A stretch of 64,000 bases of DNA, from assembly GCF_025152745.1 (NCBI RefSeq), contig NZ_CP104040.1, forward strand, positions 1,054,001 to 1,118,000, written 5' to 3'. Positions within the stretch are counted from its first letter, which is position 1; the number at the start of each line of letters is the position of its first letter. Origin of the DNA: Rhizobium sp. WSM4643 (GTDB taxonomy: Bacteria > Pseudomonadota > Alphaproteobacteria > Rhizobiales > Rhizobiaceae). The position numbers and the translations under genes were made by a program. Below are positions 54,122-62,696 of the stretch, one piece after another. The notes below the pieces were generated by a model that saw nothing but the letters and a program-made list of their open reading frames with translations, did not search any database and was not told the DNA's origin.

Positions 54122-55036
54122 GTGACAGCGAACTTGCGGGAGAAAGTGGCATTGGTGGCGGGTGCTACGCGCGGCGCCGGCCGAGGCATCGCGGTGGAAC
54201 TCGGTGCTGCCGGCGCCACCGTCTATGTAACGGGGCGCACGACGCGCGCTCAGCAATCTGAATATTCCAGGCCGGAGACGATCGAAGAGACGGCTGAACT
54301 GGTAACCGCCGCAGGCGGTAAGGGTATCGCCGTGCAGGTGGATCATCTCGTCAAGCAACAGGTCGACGCGCTGGTCGCCCGCATCCGCGGCGAGGCCGGC
54401 CGGCTCGATATTCTCGTCAACGACATCTGGGGCTGCGAGAAACTGTTCGAATGGGACAAGGCCGTCTGGGAGCATTCGCTGGACAAGGGCCTGCGCATGC
54501 TGCAGCTCGGCATCGAGACACATCTGATCACCGCCCATTACGCCCTGCCGCTGATGATCGAGCGGCCCGGCGGGCTGCTGGTGGAGATGACGGACGGCAC
54601 GGCTGATTACAATGCCACGCATTACCGGCTTTCGCCCTTTTACGACCTCGTCAAAACGGGTGTCACCCGCATGGCCTGGGCGCATGCGCAAGATTTGGAA
54701 AAACACGGCGCCACCGCTGTTTCGATCACGCCTGGCTGGCTGCGCTCCGAAATGATGCTGGATGCTTACGGTGTCCGTGAGGAGAACTGGCGCGAGGCGA
54801 CCAAGGTGCAGCCGCATTTCGCCATTTCCGAAACCCCCCGCTTTGTCGGCCGCGCCGTCGCCGCCATCGCCGCCGATCCCGACCGCGCCCGCTGGAACGG
54901 CCAGTCGCTGTCGAGCGGCGGAGTGGCCAAGACCTACGGCTTCGACGATATCGACGGTTCGCGGCCGGACTGCTGGCGCTACATGGTGGAAGTGCAGGAG
55001 CCGGGCAGACCGGCTGACGTGACGGGTTATCGCTAA
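54122..55036 (+). CDS. Short-chain dehydrogenase/reductase (SDR)
   Basis: 304 residues. The NAD(P)-binding motif is GATRGAGRGIA, near residue 16. The usual NNAG is replaced by VNDIWG (about 104), and the catalytic Tyr/Lys appear as YDLVKTG (Tyr-x3-Lys) near 179. It would oxidise or reduce a hydroxyl/keto group with NAD(P)H in the cytosol. GTG 54122 has a GGAGG site 8 bases upstream; an ATG ten codons earlier (54092) is an alternative. It is probably repressed by the divergent TetR gene. Confidence 0.87.
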   Translation: MTANLREKVALVAGATRGAGRGIAVELGAAGATVYVTGRTTRAQQSEYSRPETIEETAELVTAAGGKGIAVQVDHLVKQQVDALVARIRGEAGRLDILVNDIWGCEKLFEWDKAVWEHSLDKGLRMLQLGIETHLITAHYALPLMIERPGGLLVEMTDGTADYNATHYRLSPFYDLVKTGVTRMAWAHAQDLEKHGATAVSITPGWLRSEMMLDAYGVREENWREATKVQPHFAISETPRFVGRAVAAIAADPDRARWNGQSLSSGGVAKTYGFDDIDGSRPDCWRYMVEVQEPGRPADVTGYR

Positions 55037-55128
55037 ATAATTCCAGGAAAACAGCTTTCCCTGGAATTGGATGCAAGCAAAAGGTCAGAGCGGCTCTGCG
55101 CTTCCGTGAAAGCTAAGCCGCTCTAACG
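55037..55128. repeat. Palindromic repeat cluster behind the SDR gene
   Basis: AATTCCAGGAAAAC... and its inverse TTTCCCTGGAATT form a first palindrome (55040-55074). AGAGCGGCT...AGCCGCTCT forms a second (about 55089-55126). They lie between the convergent SDR and desaturase genes and may act as a bidirectional terminator. Confidence 0.7.
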
Positions 55129-55135
55129 CCCGCTA

Positions 55136-56254
55136 TCATGCTGCGGCGAGCCGCGCTGCCTCGCGAAACGAGACCAGCCGCTTCGTCTGTTCGTCCCATA
55201 GCACCAGCTTGACGCAACGCAGGCTTTCCATGAGCGTGATGCGGCCGATATCGGCAAGCTCAGGATGGTCCCGCAGCACCTCCGGCAGCCGATAGTAGGG
55301 CACCCGGCTCGACAGGTGATGCACATGGTGGATGCCGATATTGCCGGTGATCCAGCGCAGCACCGGCGGCAGGTCGTAATGCGAGGCACCATGGAGGGCT
55401 GCATGCTGGAACTGCCAGTCCGGCTTCTTCGACCAGTGCGTTTCCTCGAACTGATGCTGGACGTAGAACAACCAGACGCCGGCAGCACCTGCCAGAAGCA
55501 CGATCGGCAAATGCACCAAAAGAAAGGGAATGATCCCGATCGCCCAGATCAACAGCGCGGCGGCCACTGCGACGGCAAGGTTGGTCGCCATGGTCGAAAC
55601 CCAGGGCAGAGCGCCGGAGCGCATCATGCCGAAAGGCAGGCGTTGCTTGAAGAGGAACAGCCATGCCGGTCCGATCCCGAACATCACGATCGGGTTCCGG
55701 TAGAGCCGATAGCCGAGCCGGCCCCAGCGTGACAGCGCGTTATATTCGGCGATCGTCAGCGTTTCGATATCGCCAACACCGCGCTCGTCCAGGTTCCCGG
55801 CCGAAGCATGGTGTTCCGCATGCGCCCGGCGCCAATAGTCGTAAGGCGTCAGCGTCAGGATGCCGATCGTGCGTCCAACCCAGTCGTCGACGCGGCGACG
55901 GGCGAAAAACGAGCCGTGGCCGCAATCATGCTGGATCATGAACAGTCGGAGCAGGAAAGCGGCGGCGGGAAAGACGAGGATCAGGCCGGGCCAGAAGCTG
56001 TAATGAACCGCTGCCCATGCGGCAGCCCAGAACAGCGCGAAGGGGACGACGGTAACGGCAAGCTCGAAGGCGCTGCGTCCGGCCCGCGGCTGGCGATATC
56101 CGGCAAGGATCTTCAGCCAGCGCTTTTCAGCGAAAAGCGCGGCTTGCTCGGCGGATCGATCCGGGTTTTCGGATCGCTCCGAGTTGTCGTCGGGCTCGCC
56201 CAAAGGGGCCACTTGGATTTCCTCGCACTCGCTGCGGCGCGCAGATTCGATCAC
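55136..56254 (-). CDS. Fatty acid desaturase
   Basis: 372 residues from GTG 56254. Three histidine boxes of membrane desaturases are present: HDCGHG, HAEHHA and, near the C terminus, HHVHH. Four membrane helices lie around them. The enzyme uses two iron ions, oxygen and electrons to insert a double bond into acyl chains of membrane lipids. The GTG overlaps the stop codon of a 38-residue ORF (GTGA), so translation is coupled, which supports this start over the open stretch to 56404. It is convergent with the SDR gene. Confidence 0.9.
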   Translation of the reverse strand: MIESARRSECEEIQVAPLGEPDDNSERSENPDRSAEQAALFAEKRWLKILAGYRQPRAGRSAFELAVTVVPFALFWAAAWAAVHYSFWPGLILVFPAAAFLLRLFMIQHDCGHGSFFARRRVDDWVGRTIGILTLTPYDYWRRAHAEHHASAGNLDERGVGDIETLTIAEYNALSRWGRLGYRLYRNPIVMFGIGPAWLFLFKQRLPFGMMRSGALPWVSTMATNLAVAVAAALLIWAIGIIPFLLVHLPIVLLAGAAGVWLFYVQHQFEETHWSKKPDWQFQHAALHGASHYDLPPVLRWITGNIGIHHVHHLSSRVPYYRLPEVLRDHPELADIGRITLMESLRCVKLVLWDEQTKRLVSFREAARLAAA

Positions 56255-56367
56255 AGAGTGACGCCGTGAAAGGCGGCGATCGCCGAAAAGCCGAGTGCAA
56301 TCACCACGGCCGAGCGAATGAGGAAGAGCGGATAGTCGAAGTGGTACATGGTATGAAGAGTGGTCAT
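56251..56367 (-). CDS. 38-residue membrane peptide coupled to the desaturase
   Basis: ATG 56367, preceded by CAGGAAT, opens a 38-codon ORF: a hydrophilic start (MTTLHTMYHFDYPL), then one membrane helix (FLIRSAVVIALGFSAIAAF) and HGVTL. Its TGA overlaps the GTG of the desaturase gene by four bases, so ribosomes can re-initiate. The fold suggests a single-pass membrane subunit or a leader peptide. It was too short for a standard ORF search, and I know no named family. Confidence 0.65.
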   Translation of the reverse strand: MTTLHTMYHFDYPLFLIRSAVVIALGFSAIAAFHGVTL

Positions 56368-56506
56368 AGTTGCAGCAATTCCTGTTTTTCTGAGAACATG
56401 TCAATGGGCGATGGTGTCGCGCCGGAGCTCAGCGCGTTCGACAAGGACGCGCTAACACTTGCGCTGTTATGCGCATGGGGGCGGAGCGGGGGCTCGATAA
56501 GAAGTT

Positions 56507-56650
56507 CTATTTCTTTGGAGCACTGCCCTGCGGGGCGGTCTTGGTCGCCGTCTTCATCTGATTGGCGAATGTGCTTTCCACCTTCGCTGCCTGCTTGTCC
56601 TTCTTCGGCTTCCGGACCTCGCGATTACTTCTTACTTGTCCTTTTGCCAT
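56507..56650 (-). CDS. Small basic protein (47 residues)
   Basis: From ATG 56650, with an AAGGGAG site 10 bases upstream. It begins MAKGQVRSNREVRKPKKDKQ, strongly basic, and ends in a Lys-rich TKTAPQGSAPKK. Small proteins with this MAKGQ-RSNRE-RKPKK start recur in Rhizobiales; a nucleic-acid-associated role is possible but not shown. Upstream in-frame ATGs back to 56851 lack ribosome sites. Confidence 0.65.
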   Translation of the reverse strand: MAKGQVRSNREVRKPKKDKQAAKVESTFANQMKTATKTAPQGSAPKK

Positions 56651-57115
56651 CGATAAAATCTCCCTTAGATCGAAATTGAAAGCCGCAGCCTGCGTGGTAT
56701 TCGCCCCGCTGTCGGTCGCGATCAGAGATCGCGGGATCGTCATGAGGGGCAACCCGACAACACCGGGCCGCAGGGATGGAATGAAAATGATGCCTGCTGA
56801 AACCGCATCGCAGTCTGGAGGCGGATGACCGGAGAGGTCACCGAAAGCCAAACCCGACGTTGAGACGGGACGTCACCATGCTTTCGCGATCGGGAAAATG
56901 GCGGGGCCGGAAACCCGGTCACCGCAAATGCCGCATCGGCCAAATCAGCGAGCCCCCCTTGTAGAATAAAATTGAGGTGCCATTAAGGCCGTTGCCGCAG
57001 GAAAGCCATATTTCCACAGGGATTAAACGTGCCGCGCAGAATTATGAAGCGGCCTTGCGATAACGACATGCGTAAAAACAGGACCCGAAGCGCGAGGGTG
57101 AATCTTGCGACGCGC
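56651..57115. other. Intergenic region with a repeat, no supported gene
   Basis: 465 bp. At about 57055-57115 lies a diverged copy of the AAGCGCGA...TTGCGACGCGCT repeat family also found at 1979 and 61020. Elsewhere I see no coding or regulatory pattern. Confidence 0.5.
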
Positions 57116-57511
57116 TCAGTCATTTACGGGAAACAGGCGGATCAGCTTCGTTCTTTCCATCTCCGCTCGGCCCGACGCCGACATGATGCCGCGGGCCAAA
57201 CAGAGTTCTATGTCCCGTCCGATATCGAGCGGTACCAGCATCGACAAAAGCATATCCACTTGCGCCTGGCAGCCATCGATTTCCAGGAGCGCCACCCGGC
57301 GCTCCCTGTCGATGTCTGCAAAATCCCTGGCCTGCTGCCGCTGTTGATAAGCCCCGGACTGCACCCATCCGAAATAACCGGTCGCTGCAACGCAGATACA
57401 AAGCAAGAGGGTTTTCGCACAATAATTCTTCGGGCCGAGCGGCTCGCTTGCCGCTAGCGCATAACCCCGAAATCGGAATCGATTTTCCGAAAGGATTACG
57501 CGCAAACTCAA
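57116..57511 (-). CDS. Hypothetical single-helix membrane protein, start uncertain
   Basis: The frame is open for 131 codons, but the first about 25 lie in a repetitive element (57457-57535), so the real start is probably later, perhaps TTG 57406. The rest has one hydrophobic helix (LLLCICVAATGYFGWV) followed by a charged helical domain (QQRQQARDFADIDRERRVALL) and two Cys. Probably a membrane-anchored periplasmic protein. No family recognised. Confidence 0.45.
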   Translation of the reverse strand: MSLRVILSENRFRFRGYALAASEPLGPKNYCAKTLLLCICVAATGYFGWVQSGAYQQRQQARDFADIDRERRVALLEIDGCQAQVDMLLSMLVPLDIGRDIELCLARGIMSASGRAEMERTKLIRLFPVND

Positions 57512-57535
57512 AGTGTTAGAGCGTCCTTAGTGCGT
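57457..57535. repeat. Rhizobial intergenic repeat (ATCGATTTTCCGAAAGG type)
   Basis: AACCCCGAAATCGGAATCGA, then CGATTTTCCGAAAGGATTA and AAAGTGTTAGAGCGTCCTT: a frequently repeated rhizobial intergenic sequence with an internal palindrome around ATCGGAATCGATTTTCCGA. It overlaps the ends of both flanking ORFs. Confidence 0.65.
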
Positions 57536-57848
57536 CTGAAAAGACGCGCGGCGCCCTTGCCGGCGCGTCTTCGCGGGGCAATCCCTGTATCGCATATCGG
57601 TTAAAGATGGGGGTTACCGGTTTCGGCGGCGTCTTCAGCTTGCCGAAATGATGTTCGAGCGCCAGCGAGAGCATGGCCGGCGAGGTGACGCCCTCCTCGA
57701 ACAGCCTGATCAGCAGCACGGCCGCAACGTTGAAGACCCTTTCGTCGTCGATCAGGATTCTGGCGTCGTAACCGGCGTCGTCGAGCACGCCCTGAAGCAT
57801 GTCGAGATCGGATGAGGTCAGATGCGATTTTTCGGAAGTGGAAGACAT
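57516..57848 (-). CDS. Small helical protein, paralogue of the product at 46804
   Basis: 110 residues from ATG 57848 with an AAAGGAGG site. Residues 10-70 (SDLDMLQGVLDDAGYDARIL, NVAAVLLIRLFEEGVTSPAM, LALEHHFGK) match the 68-residue protein at 46804-47010 in pattern and spacing; here a further 40-residue tail is added that ends in the repeat. Cytoplasmic; function unknown. A longer upstream reading (57953) lacks a ribosome site. Confidence 0.7.
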   Translation of the reverse strand: MSSTSEKSHLTSSDLDMLQGVLDDAGYDARILIDDERVFNVAAVLLIRLFEEGVTSPAMLSLALEHHFGKLKTPPKPVTPIFNRYAIQGLPREDAPARAPRVFSDALRTL

Positions 57849-58024
57849 CGGTCCTCCTTTCATCGGGGCGAGGATACGAAGATCCTCAGTCGGCAGCGCC
57901 CGTTCAATGGCTGCCGAAGTTGCGACCATGCGCCTTTCGCCCAGGCAACGCAACGGGATTCTTGCCGCCGATCTAGCTCCGGTTCATGAGCAGCCCGCAC
58001 CGTTCAGAGTGCGGGCCGTGAGGA

Positions 58025-59425
58025 TCATTCCGCCGCTTGATAGGCAGGCCTCCGGGCGGCCGATGTCCGCGGACCAGCGGCGGCAAGCAGGGTGATCGCC
58101 ACCGCAAGCGATGCCACGAAGGCGATGCCGGCGACATAGGGGTTCCAGCCGAAATGCGGTGCGGCGCCGAAGACCGCCGAGGCGGCCGCAAGCACGATGC
58201 CGCCGCCGATCTGGAAGGAGGCGAAGAGCAGCCCGGAGGCGAGCCCCGCCTTGTCATCCTCCACATCGGAAAGAGCCGCAACCTGCACCGAGGGGTAGGT
58301 CAGGGCGTAACCGAGGCCGAGCGGGATCTGCGAGAACACGACCAGCAGGATCGGATCGACATGTCCGAGTGCGGTCACCCAGAAGACGTAGCTGAAGGCC
58401 TGCAGGCCGACACCCACTGCCATCAGCCGGGTAGCGCCGCGATTTTGGGCGACCGTCGCAAAACGTGGCGCCAGGAACATCACGAAGACACCGCCAAGCG
58501 CGAAGCAGAAGCCCGTCGTGAAGGCCGACCAGCCGATGACGTTCTGATAGTAGAGCGTCGCCAGAAACTGGAAGCCGACATAGGCACCCTGGAAGAGGGC
58601 GGCGATCGCATTGGCATGCCGGAGCTTGGCGCGGCGGAACATGCCGAGCGGCACCATCGGATCGGCATGGCGCGCTTCGACCAGGAGGAAGAGCAGGATC
58701 AGCACCAGCGACGCGGCGAGCGAACCCCAGGTCGGGAACGCCTGCCAGCCGGCGGCCGCGGCGTTGGTGATGCCGAAAACGAAGAGCAGCAGCCCGGGCG
58801 TGATCGTCAGCGCGCCGGCCCAGTCGAAGGCAGGTCTCGGTCCCGCCCTTTTCGGGTCGGCGGGCAGCACCAGCGGCGCCAGAACGAGCGTCAGGATGGC
58901 GACGGGCGCGCCCATGACGAGCGTCGCCCGCCAACTGAAGATCGTCGCGGCACCGCCGAGCACCATGCCGAGCACGAAGCCGGCGGCGCCGGTGGAGGAG
59001 AAGACACCGAGCGCCTTTGCCCGTGCGGTTCCCTCGCCGAAGACGGAGAGCAGCAGCGCTAGGGCTGCAGGCGCCGTGAAGGCGGCGGCAATGCCTTTGA
59101 TCAATCGGGCGGCGATCAGCGTCGACCCGCTATCGACGAAGCCGCCGGCGATGCTGGCGGCGGCAAAGATCGCCAGCGACCAGAGGAAGACGCGGCGATG
59201 GCCAAAGACGTCGGCGACCCGGCCGCCGAGCAGCAGGAAGCCGCCATAGCCGAGCACATAGGCGCTGACGGCCCATTGCAGTGATGTCGCCTCCATGCCG
59301 AGTTCGGCCTGGATGGCGGGAAGCGCAACGCCGATGGTGGAGACGTCCATGGCGTCGAGAAAATTGGCGGCGCAGAGCAGCAGCAATGCCAGCCCCGCCC
59401 CGCTTGGCGATTTGGAAAGAGTCAT
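58025..59425 (-). CDS. MFS transporter, DHA2 family
   Basis: 466 residues with 14 probable membrane helices. Helix 1 has the motif LDAMDVSTIGVALPAIQAEL, and GGRVADVFGHRRVFLW is motif A. It is a proton-coupled exporter of drugs or metabolites in the inner membrane. A LysR regulator gene is divergent from it across about 120 bp, the usual arrangement for a regulated exporter. A C-terminal Ala/Arg-rich tail is cytoplasmic. It is distinct from the MFS exporter at 10201. Confidence 0.87.
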   Translation of the reverse strand: MTLSKSPSGAGLALLLLCAANFLDAMDVSTIGVALPAIQAELGMEATSLQWAVSAYVLGYGGFLLLGGRVADVFGHRRVFLWSLAIFAAASIAGGFVDSGSTLIAARLIKGIAAAFTAPAALALLLSVFGEGTARAKALGVFSSTGAAGFVLGMVLGGAATIFSWRATLVMGAPVAILTLVLAPLVLPADPKRAGPRPAFDWAGALTITPGLLLFVFGITNAAAAGWQAFPTWGSLAASLVLILLFLLVEARHADPMVPLGMFRRAKLRHANAIAALFQGAYVGFQFLATLYYQNVIGWSAFTTGFCFALGGVFVMFLAPRFATVAQNRGATRLMAVGVGLQAFSYVFWVTALGHVDPILLVVFSQIPLGLGYALTYPSVQVAALSDVEDDKAGLASGLLFASFQIGGGIVLAAASAVFGAAPHFGWNPYVAGIAFVASLAVAITLLAAAGPRTSAARRPAYQAAE

Positions 59426-59548
59426 TGAAATCGTTCCTTCTTCGCTGCCGCCTCATCGGGGGAGGTTGCCGGGCGGCAGGGAACGAGAAAATGTACAGCT
59501 TCTTTTCCTATTGCAAATTGATAGTAGCCATGCCAGGTATTACTGACG

Positions 59549-60511
59549 ATGATGAATGACGCCACTCTTCGCAAGATCGACCTCAATCTCCTGCTGGCCT
59601 TTTCAGTGCTGATGCAGGAGCGCAACGTCAGTCGTGCCGCCGAACGGCTGCTGCTTGGCCAACCCGGCCTGTCGGCCGCTTTGCGGCGCCTGCGCGAGGC
59701 CCTGGACGACGAATTGTTCGTACGTGTCGGCCGCGGCCTGCAGCCGACACCGCGCGCCCTTTCCATCGCCCCGGCGATCGAGGATGCACTGTCGGGCATC
59801 GAGCGCGCCATCCGCCCGCAGGCCGAATTCGATCCGGCAGGCTGGCAGGGCGAGTTCCGCATCGGCATGTGCGACAATCTCGAATCGGCCTTCTTCGGCC
59901 CGCTTGCCGCCCGTCTTCTCCAGCTTTCACCCGGCGCCCGGCTGATCGGCGTCGCCTCCGAGAAACGCGATGCCGCGCGCCGGTTGGACGAGGGCGTCTT
60001 CGACTTCAGCGTCTCCGTGCACGACGAACCGGCCTCTTGGCACATTCGCGCGCCCTTGTTCGACCAGGCCTCGATCTGTATTTACGACGAAGCTCAACTC
60101 CGGCTAAAGGCGCCGCTGAGCCTCAAGGATTTTGCCAATGTGGCGCATGTCACGGTCTCGTTCGAAGGCAATGCCGCGACCAGCATCGACATCGCGCTGA
60201 GCCGCACCGGGCATGTCAGACAGGTGGTGGCGACGGTACCGCGCTTTTCCGCCTTGCCGACGGCGCTGCGGGCCATGCCCGCCATCGCCACCGTGCCGGA
60301 ATCGATCGGCCGCTGCATGGCGCAATTGCATGGGTTGACGATCTGTCAGCCGCCGCTTCCTCTCCCCGCCGATCCGGTGACGATGCTCTATCGCCGTATC
60401 GACCAGGCCGACGGCCGGGCGCGCTGGTTCCGTCGCCTGTTCCTCGACGTCGCCAGCCAGGCGCTCGAAGCCTCCGGCTGCCGCGTATCGATATCGAGAG
60501 TTGCCGCCTGA
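59549..60511 (+). CDS. LysR family transcriptional regulator
   Basis: 320 residues. The N-terminal winged helix-turn-helix (about 8-66: IDLNLLLAFSVLMQERNVSRAAERL, then QPGLSAALRRLREALDDELF) and a C-terminal effector domain are typical. The protein starts with ATGATG and has a weak ribosome site. It diverges from the MFS exporter and probably controls it; the shared 123-bp gap should hold the T-N11-A operator. The effector is unknown. Confidence 0.9.
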   Translation: MMNDATLRKIDLNLLLAFSVLMQERNVSRAAERLLLGQPGLSAALRRLREALDDELFVRVGRGLQPTPRALSIAPAIEDALSGIERAIRPQAEFDPAGWQGEFRIGMCDNLESAFFGPLAARLLQLSPGARLIGVASEKRDAARRLDEGVFDFSVSVHDEPASWHIRAPLFDQASICIYDEAQLRLKAPLSLKDFANVAHVTVSFEGNAATSIDIALSRTGHVRQVVATVPRFSALPTALRAMPAIATVPESIGRCMAQLHGLTICQPPLPLPADPVTMLYRRIDQADGRARWFRRLFLDVASQALEASGCRVSISRVAA

Positions 60512-60514
60512 TCC

Positions 60515-60898
60515 TTAAAGTTCGCCTTTGTGAAAATACGCTTCGAGGCGGTAGCCGTCCGGGTCGATGATGAAAGCGGCGTAATAGAATTGCCCATAAT
60601 CCGGCCGCACACCCGGTTCACCATTATCCGTGCCGCCGGATGCGACGGCCGCCGCGTGAAAGGCATCGACCGCGGCCTCATTAGGCGCGACGAAGCAGAA
60701 ATGCAGCCCGGATCGCATGTCGGCAACCACGGGCTGTTCGACCTGCATCACCCAGAGCCCGACCCTTTCAGGGCCGTAGCCAATCATGGTGCCGGAATTG
60801 GACAGGCGCTCATATCCGAGCGGCGCCAGCGCCGCATCGTAAAAACGCCGGGCTCTTTCGAGGTCTTTTACGCCGATGGAGATATGATCGAACATCAA
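60515..60898 (-). CDS. VOC family (glyoxalase/bleomycin-resistance type) protein
   Basis: 127 residues, one VOC domain: FDHISIGVKDLERARRFYDAAL at the start, the C-terminal AAFIIDPDGYRLEAYFHKG with the metal-binding Glu. Metal ligands would be His4 and Glu near residue 119. Such proteins include glyoxalases and antibiotic-binding proteins; this one is not closely identifiable. It ends 4 bp from the LysR gene and is convergent with it. Confidence 0.82.
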   Translation of the reverse strand: MMFDHISIGVKDLERARRFYDAALAPLGYERLSNSGTMIGYGPERVGLWVMQVEQPVVADMRSGLHFCFVAPNEAAVDAFHAAAVASGGTDNGEPGVRPDYGQFYYAAFIIDPDGYRLEAYFHKGEL

Positions 60899-61230
60899 CT
60901 GCGAACTCCCTATCTTCCGCTAATCCCCGAAGGACTGCTCACACCCAAGATGGCTCGACGCCAACAACCTTCAACCAAAGCATGTCATGCAAAAGTCTAC
61001 AGCGGATTTGCGACAACGACATGCATAAAACAAAGACTTAAAGCGCGAGGAGCGAATCTGAAAGATTGCGACGCGCTTTAAGTCAACGAAGGGGCCTGTA
61101 TCGTGGGTGTGGATCATTCATGGCCGGCGATCCTGTCCAGCGCCTTGGCGAAAAAGGCAGTCCTCCGACTGCAGCTGCCTGCGGCAATGCCTGAGGCTGG
61201 ACATTGCCGCGCATCCGCCCAGGTCTCGTT
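60899..61230. other. Intergenic region with palindromic repeat
   Basis: 332 bp without a supported gene. At 61020-61081 it carries a copy of the AAGACTTAAAGCGCG...GCGACGCGCTTTAAG repeat seen at 1979. Short ORFs on the plus strand (61107 on) show no protein-like composition. Confidence 0.6.
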
Positions 61231-62073
61231 CTAAACAGCGCCCCCGGCGACGCTTTGCATCGGCTGCAGGTTCGTCACCTCATAGGTCCAGACGCGAAAC
61301 GCCTTCAGCACATGCGGCCCGAAGGAATTGATGAGCGGTATGTCGGCGGCGTCGCGCCCGCGTGCGACGATGATACGACCGATCCGCCGCGTGTTGTTGC
61401 GTGGATCGAATGTATGCCATGCACCGTCCAGGAAGACCTCGATCCAGGCGCTGAAGTCCATCGGATCGACGACGGGAATGCCGATGTCGCCGAGATGGCC
61501 GTTGATATATCGGGCAGGAATGTTGAGGCAACGGCACAACGCCACCGCGAGATGCGCAAAGTCGCGACAGACGCCGACACGTTCGTGAAACGCCTCGAAG
61601 GCTGTCCGAGTCGACCGCGCCTGCATGTAGTCGAATTGGATATGGCCGTGAACGAAGTCGCAGATCGCCTGAACGCGGCCCCAGCCCGGAGAGACGGTGC
61701 CGAACATATCCCACGCGATTTGACTGAGACGATCCGTCTCGCAATAGCGGCTGCCCATCAGGTAGACGAGGCAATCATCCGGTAATTCTGAAACTGGGAG
61801 TTCCCTGGCGCCTGGCAGCAACCTGTCCGGTTTGCCGTCGTCTTCGATCGTCGCATCGCCCCATATGGTCAGGTCGCCCGCCGGGGCAACCAGCCGGAGA
61901 CAGCGGTTGCCGAAGAGATCACGGTAAGTCGAAGTGCGAACATCCGGCGTGGTGAAGACCGTTTCCGGAATTCTGATGTCGGCCGCACGATCATCATGAA
62001 CCGACAACAGGCATACCAATGCGGTCGGCTGCGGGCAGGTCAGCGTCATTTCATAGCCGTAACGGATCAACAT
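61231..62073 (-). CDS. Transglutaminase-like cysteine peptidase family protein
   Basis: 280 residues. The core is GVCRDFAHLAVALCRCLN with the nucleophile Cys169, then PMDFSAWIEVFLDGAWHTFDPRN with Asp223. In papain-like transglutaminase proteins the second motif normally has His before Ala-Trp; here it is Ser208, so the usual His of the triad is missing or supplied elsewhere. An N-terminal beta domain (10-100) precedes it. No signal peptide is seen, so it is probably cytoplasmic. It starts 27 bp after the last of four overlapping small genes and is likely on their transcript. Confidence 0.8.
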   Translation of the reverse strand: MLIRYGYEMTLTCPQPTALVCLLSVHDDRAADIRIPETVFTTPDVRTSTYRDLFGNRCLRLVAPAGDLTIWGDATIEDDGKPDRLLPGARELPVSELPDDCLVYLMGSRYCETDRLSQIAWDMFGTVSPGWGRVQAICDFVHGHIQFDYMQARSTRTAFEAFHERVGVCRDFAHLAVALCRCLNIPARYINGHLGDIGIPVVDPMDFSAWIEVFLDGAWHTFDPRNNTRRIGRIIVARGRDAADIPLINSFGPHVLKAFRVWTYEVTNLQPMQSVAGGAV

Positions 62074-62100
62074 GGAGCGTTCTCTCGCGTCCGGATCCGC

Positions 62101-62376
62101 CTAGCGGAAATCCGCCGCAGTTAGAGTATAGAAGGCGCGGCGGCGGTAGGAGTAGGCTTTGTGTGCCACGTCCTGAATGGAGTTGCGCAGGGCGTCGAAT
62201 AACGAAAGCCAGTTCATTTCCGAAGGCTCGGTTCTTTGCAATGCGGTGTCGGATTTCGCCAGAGCGCCAACCTCGATGAAGAACAACACCTGGAACATGC
62301 CGTCATGGCCGACGAAGCGCACAGCATTTCGCGCCGCATCGAAGCTACGGCTTTGGTTCAGGAAGGCTAGCGCCAC
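62101..62376 (-). CDS. DUF1488 family protein
   Basis: 91 residues. FLNQSRSFDAARNAVRFVGHDG and the C-terminal YSYRRRAFYTLTAADF are DUF1488 signatures. Small soluble protein of unknown function. The ATG at 62376 lies 10 bp inside the end of the preceding gene (62367-62696), so it is translationally coupled. It is the fourth gene of the overlapping chain. Confidence 0.78.
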   Translation of the reverse strand: MALAFLNQSRSFDAARNAVRFVGHDGMFQVLFFIEVGALAKSDTALQRTEPSEMNWLSLFDALRNSIQDVAHKAYSYRRRAFYTLTAADFR

Positions 62377-62696
62377 GGTTGAGCCGGCGGGCTCTCACGA
62401 GCACTCCGAGCGGCGTCCGACAGCCTGAGCCATTCCTTCCGGTATCCTATGTTGAGAAGATTGAAGGACATCACGTCTTTTCCGGCGTCCGAACGGCTCT
62501 TGCCGGTCATGGCATGGTCGGCGTGCACTGGAACGCCTGCGGAGACACGATAGACGGTCCACGAACGGGCGGATTCGATCCGGCGGTCGTGTTCGATCTC
62601 CATGGAGTAGCGACCGGACGCGCCACATTTGATTTCCCATGTGCCGACGGCAAAGGCATTCCGTCTTCGTTCGGCTTCGTCTTCATGGCTGTTCAC
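62367..62696 (-). CDS. Hypothetical protein in the overlapping operon (gene 3)
   Basis: 109 residues. It has a charged N terminus (NSHEDEAERRRNAF) and a central beta-like region (GTWEIKCGASGRYSMEIEHD, then SWTVYRVSAGVPVHADHAMT). Soluble; no known family. Its ATG overlaps the stop of gene 2 (ATGA) and its end overlaps the DUF1488 start. Together with its neighbours it is surely co-translated. Confidence 0.65.
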   Translation of the reverse strand: MNSHEDEAERRRNAFAVGTWEIKCGASGRYSMEIEHDRRIESARSWTVYRVSAGVPVHADHAMTGKSRSDAGKDVMSFNLLNIGYRKEWLRLSDAARSARESPPAQPWR

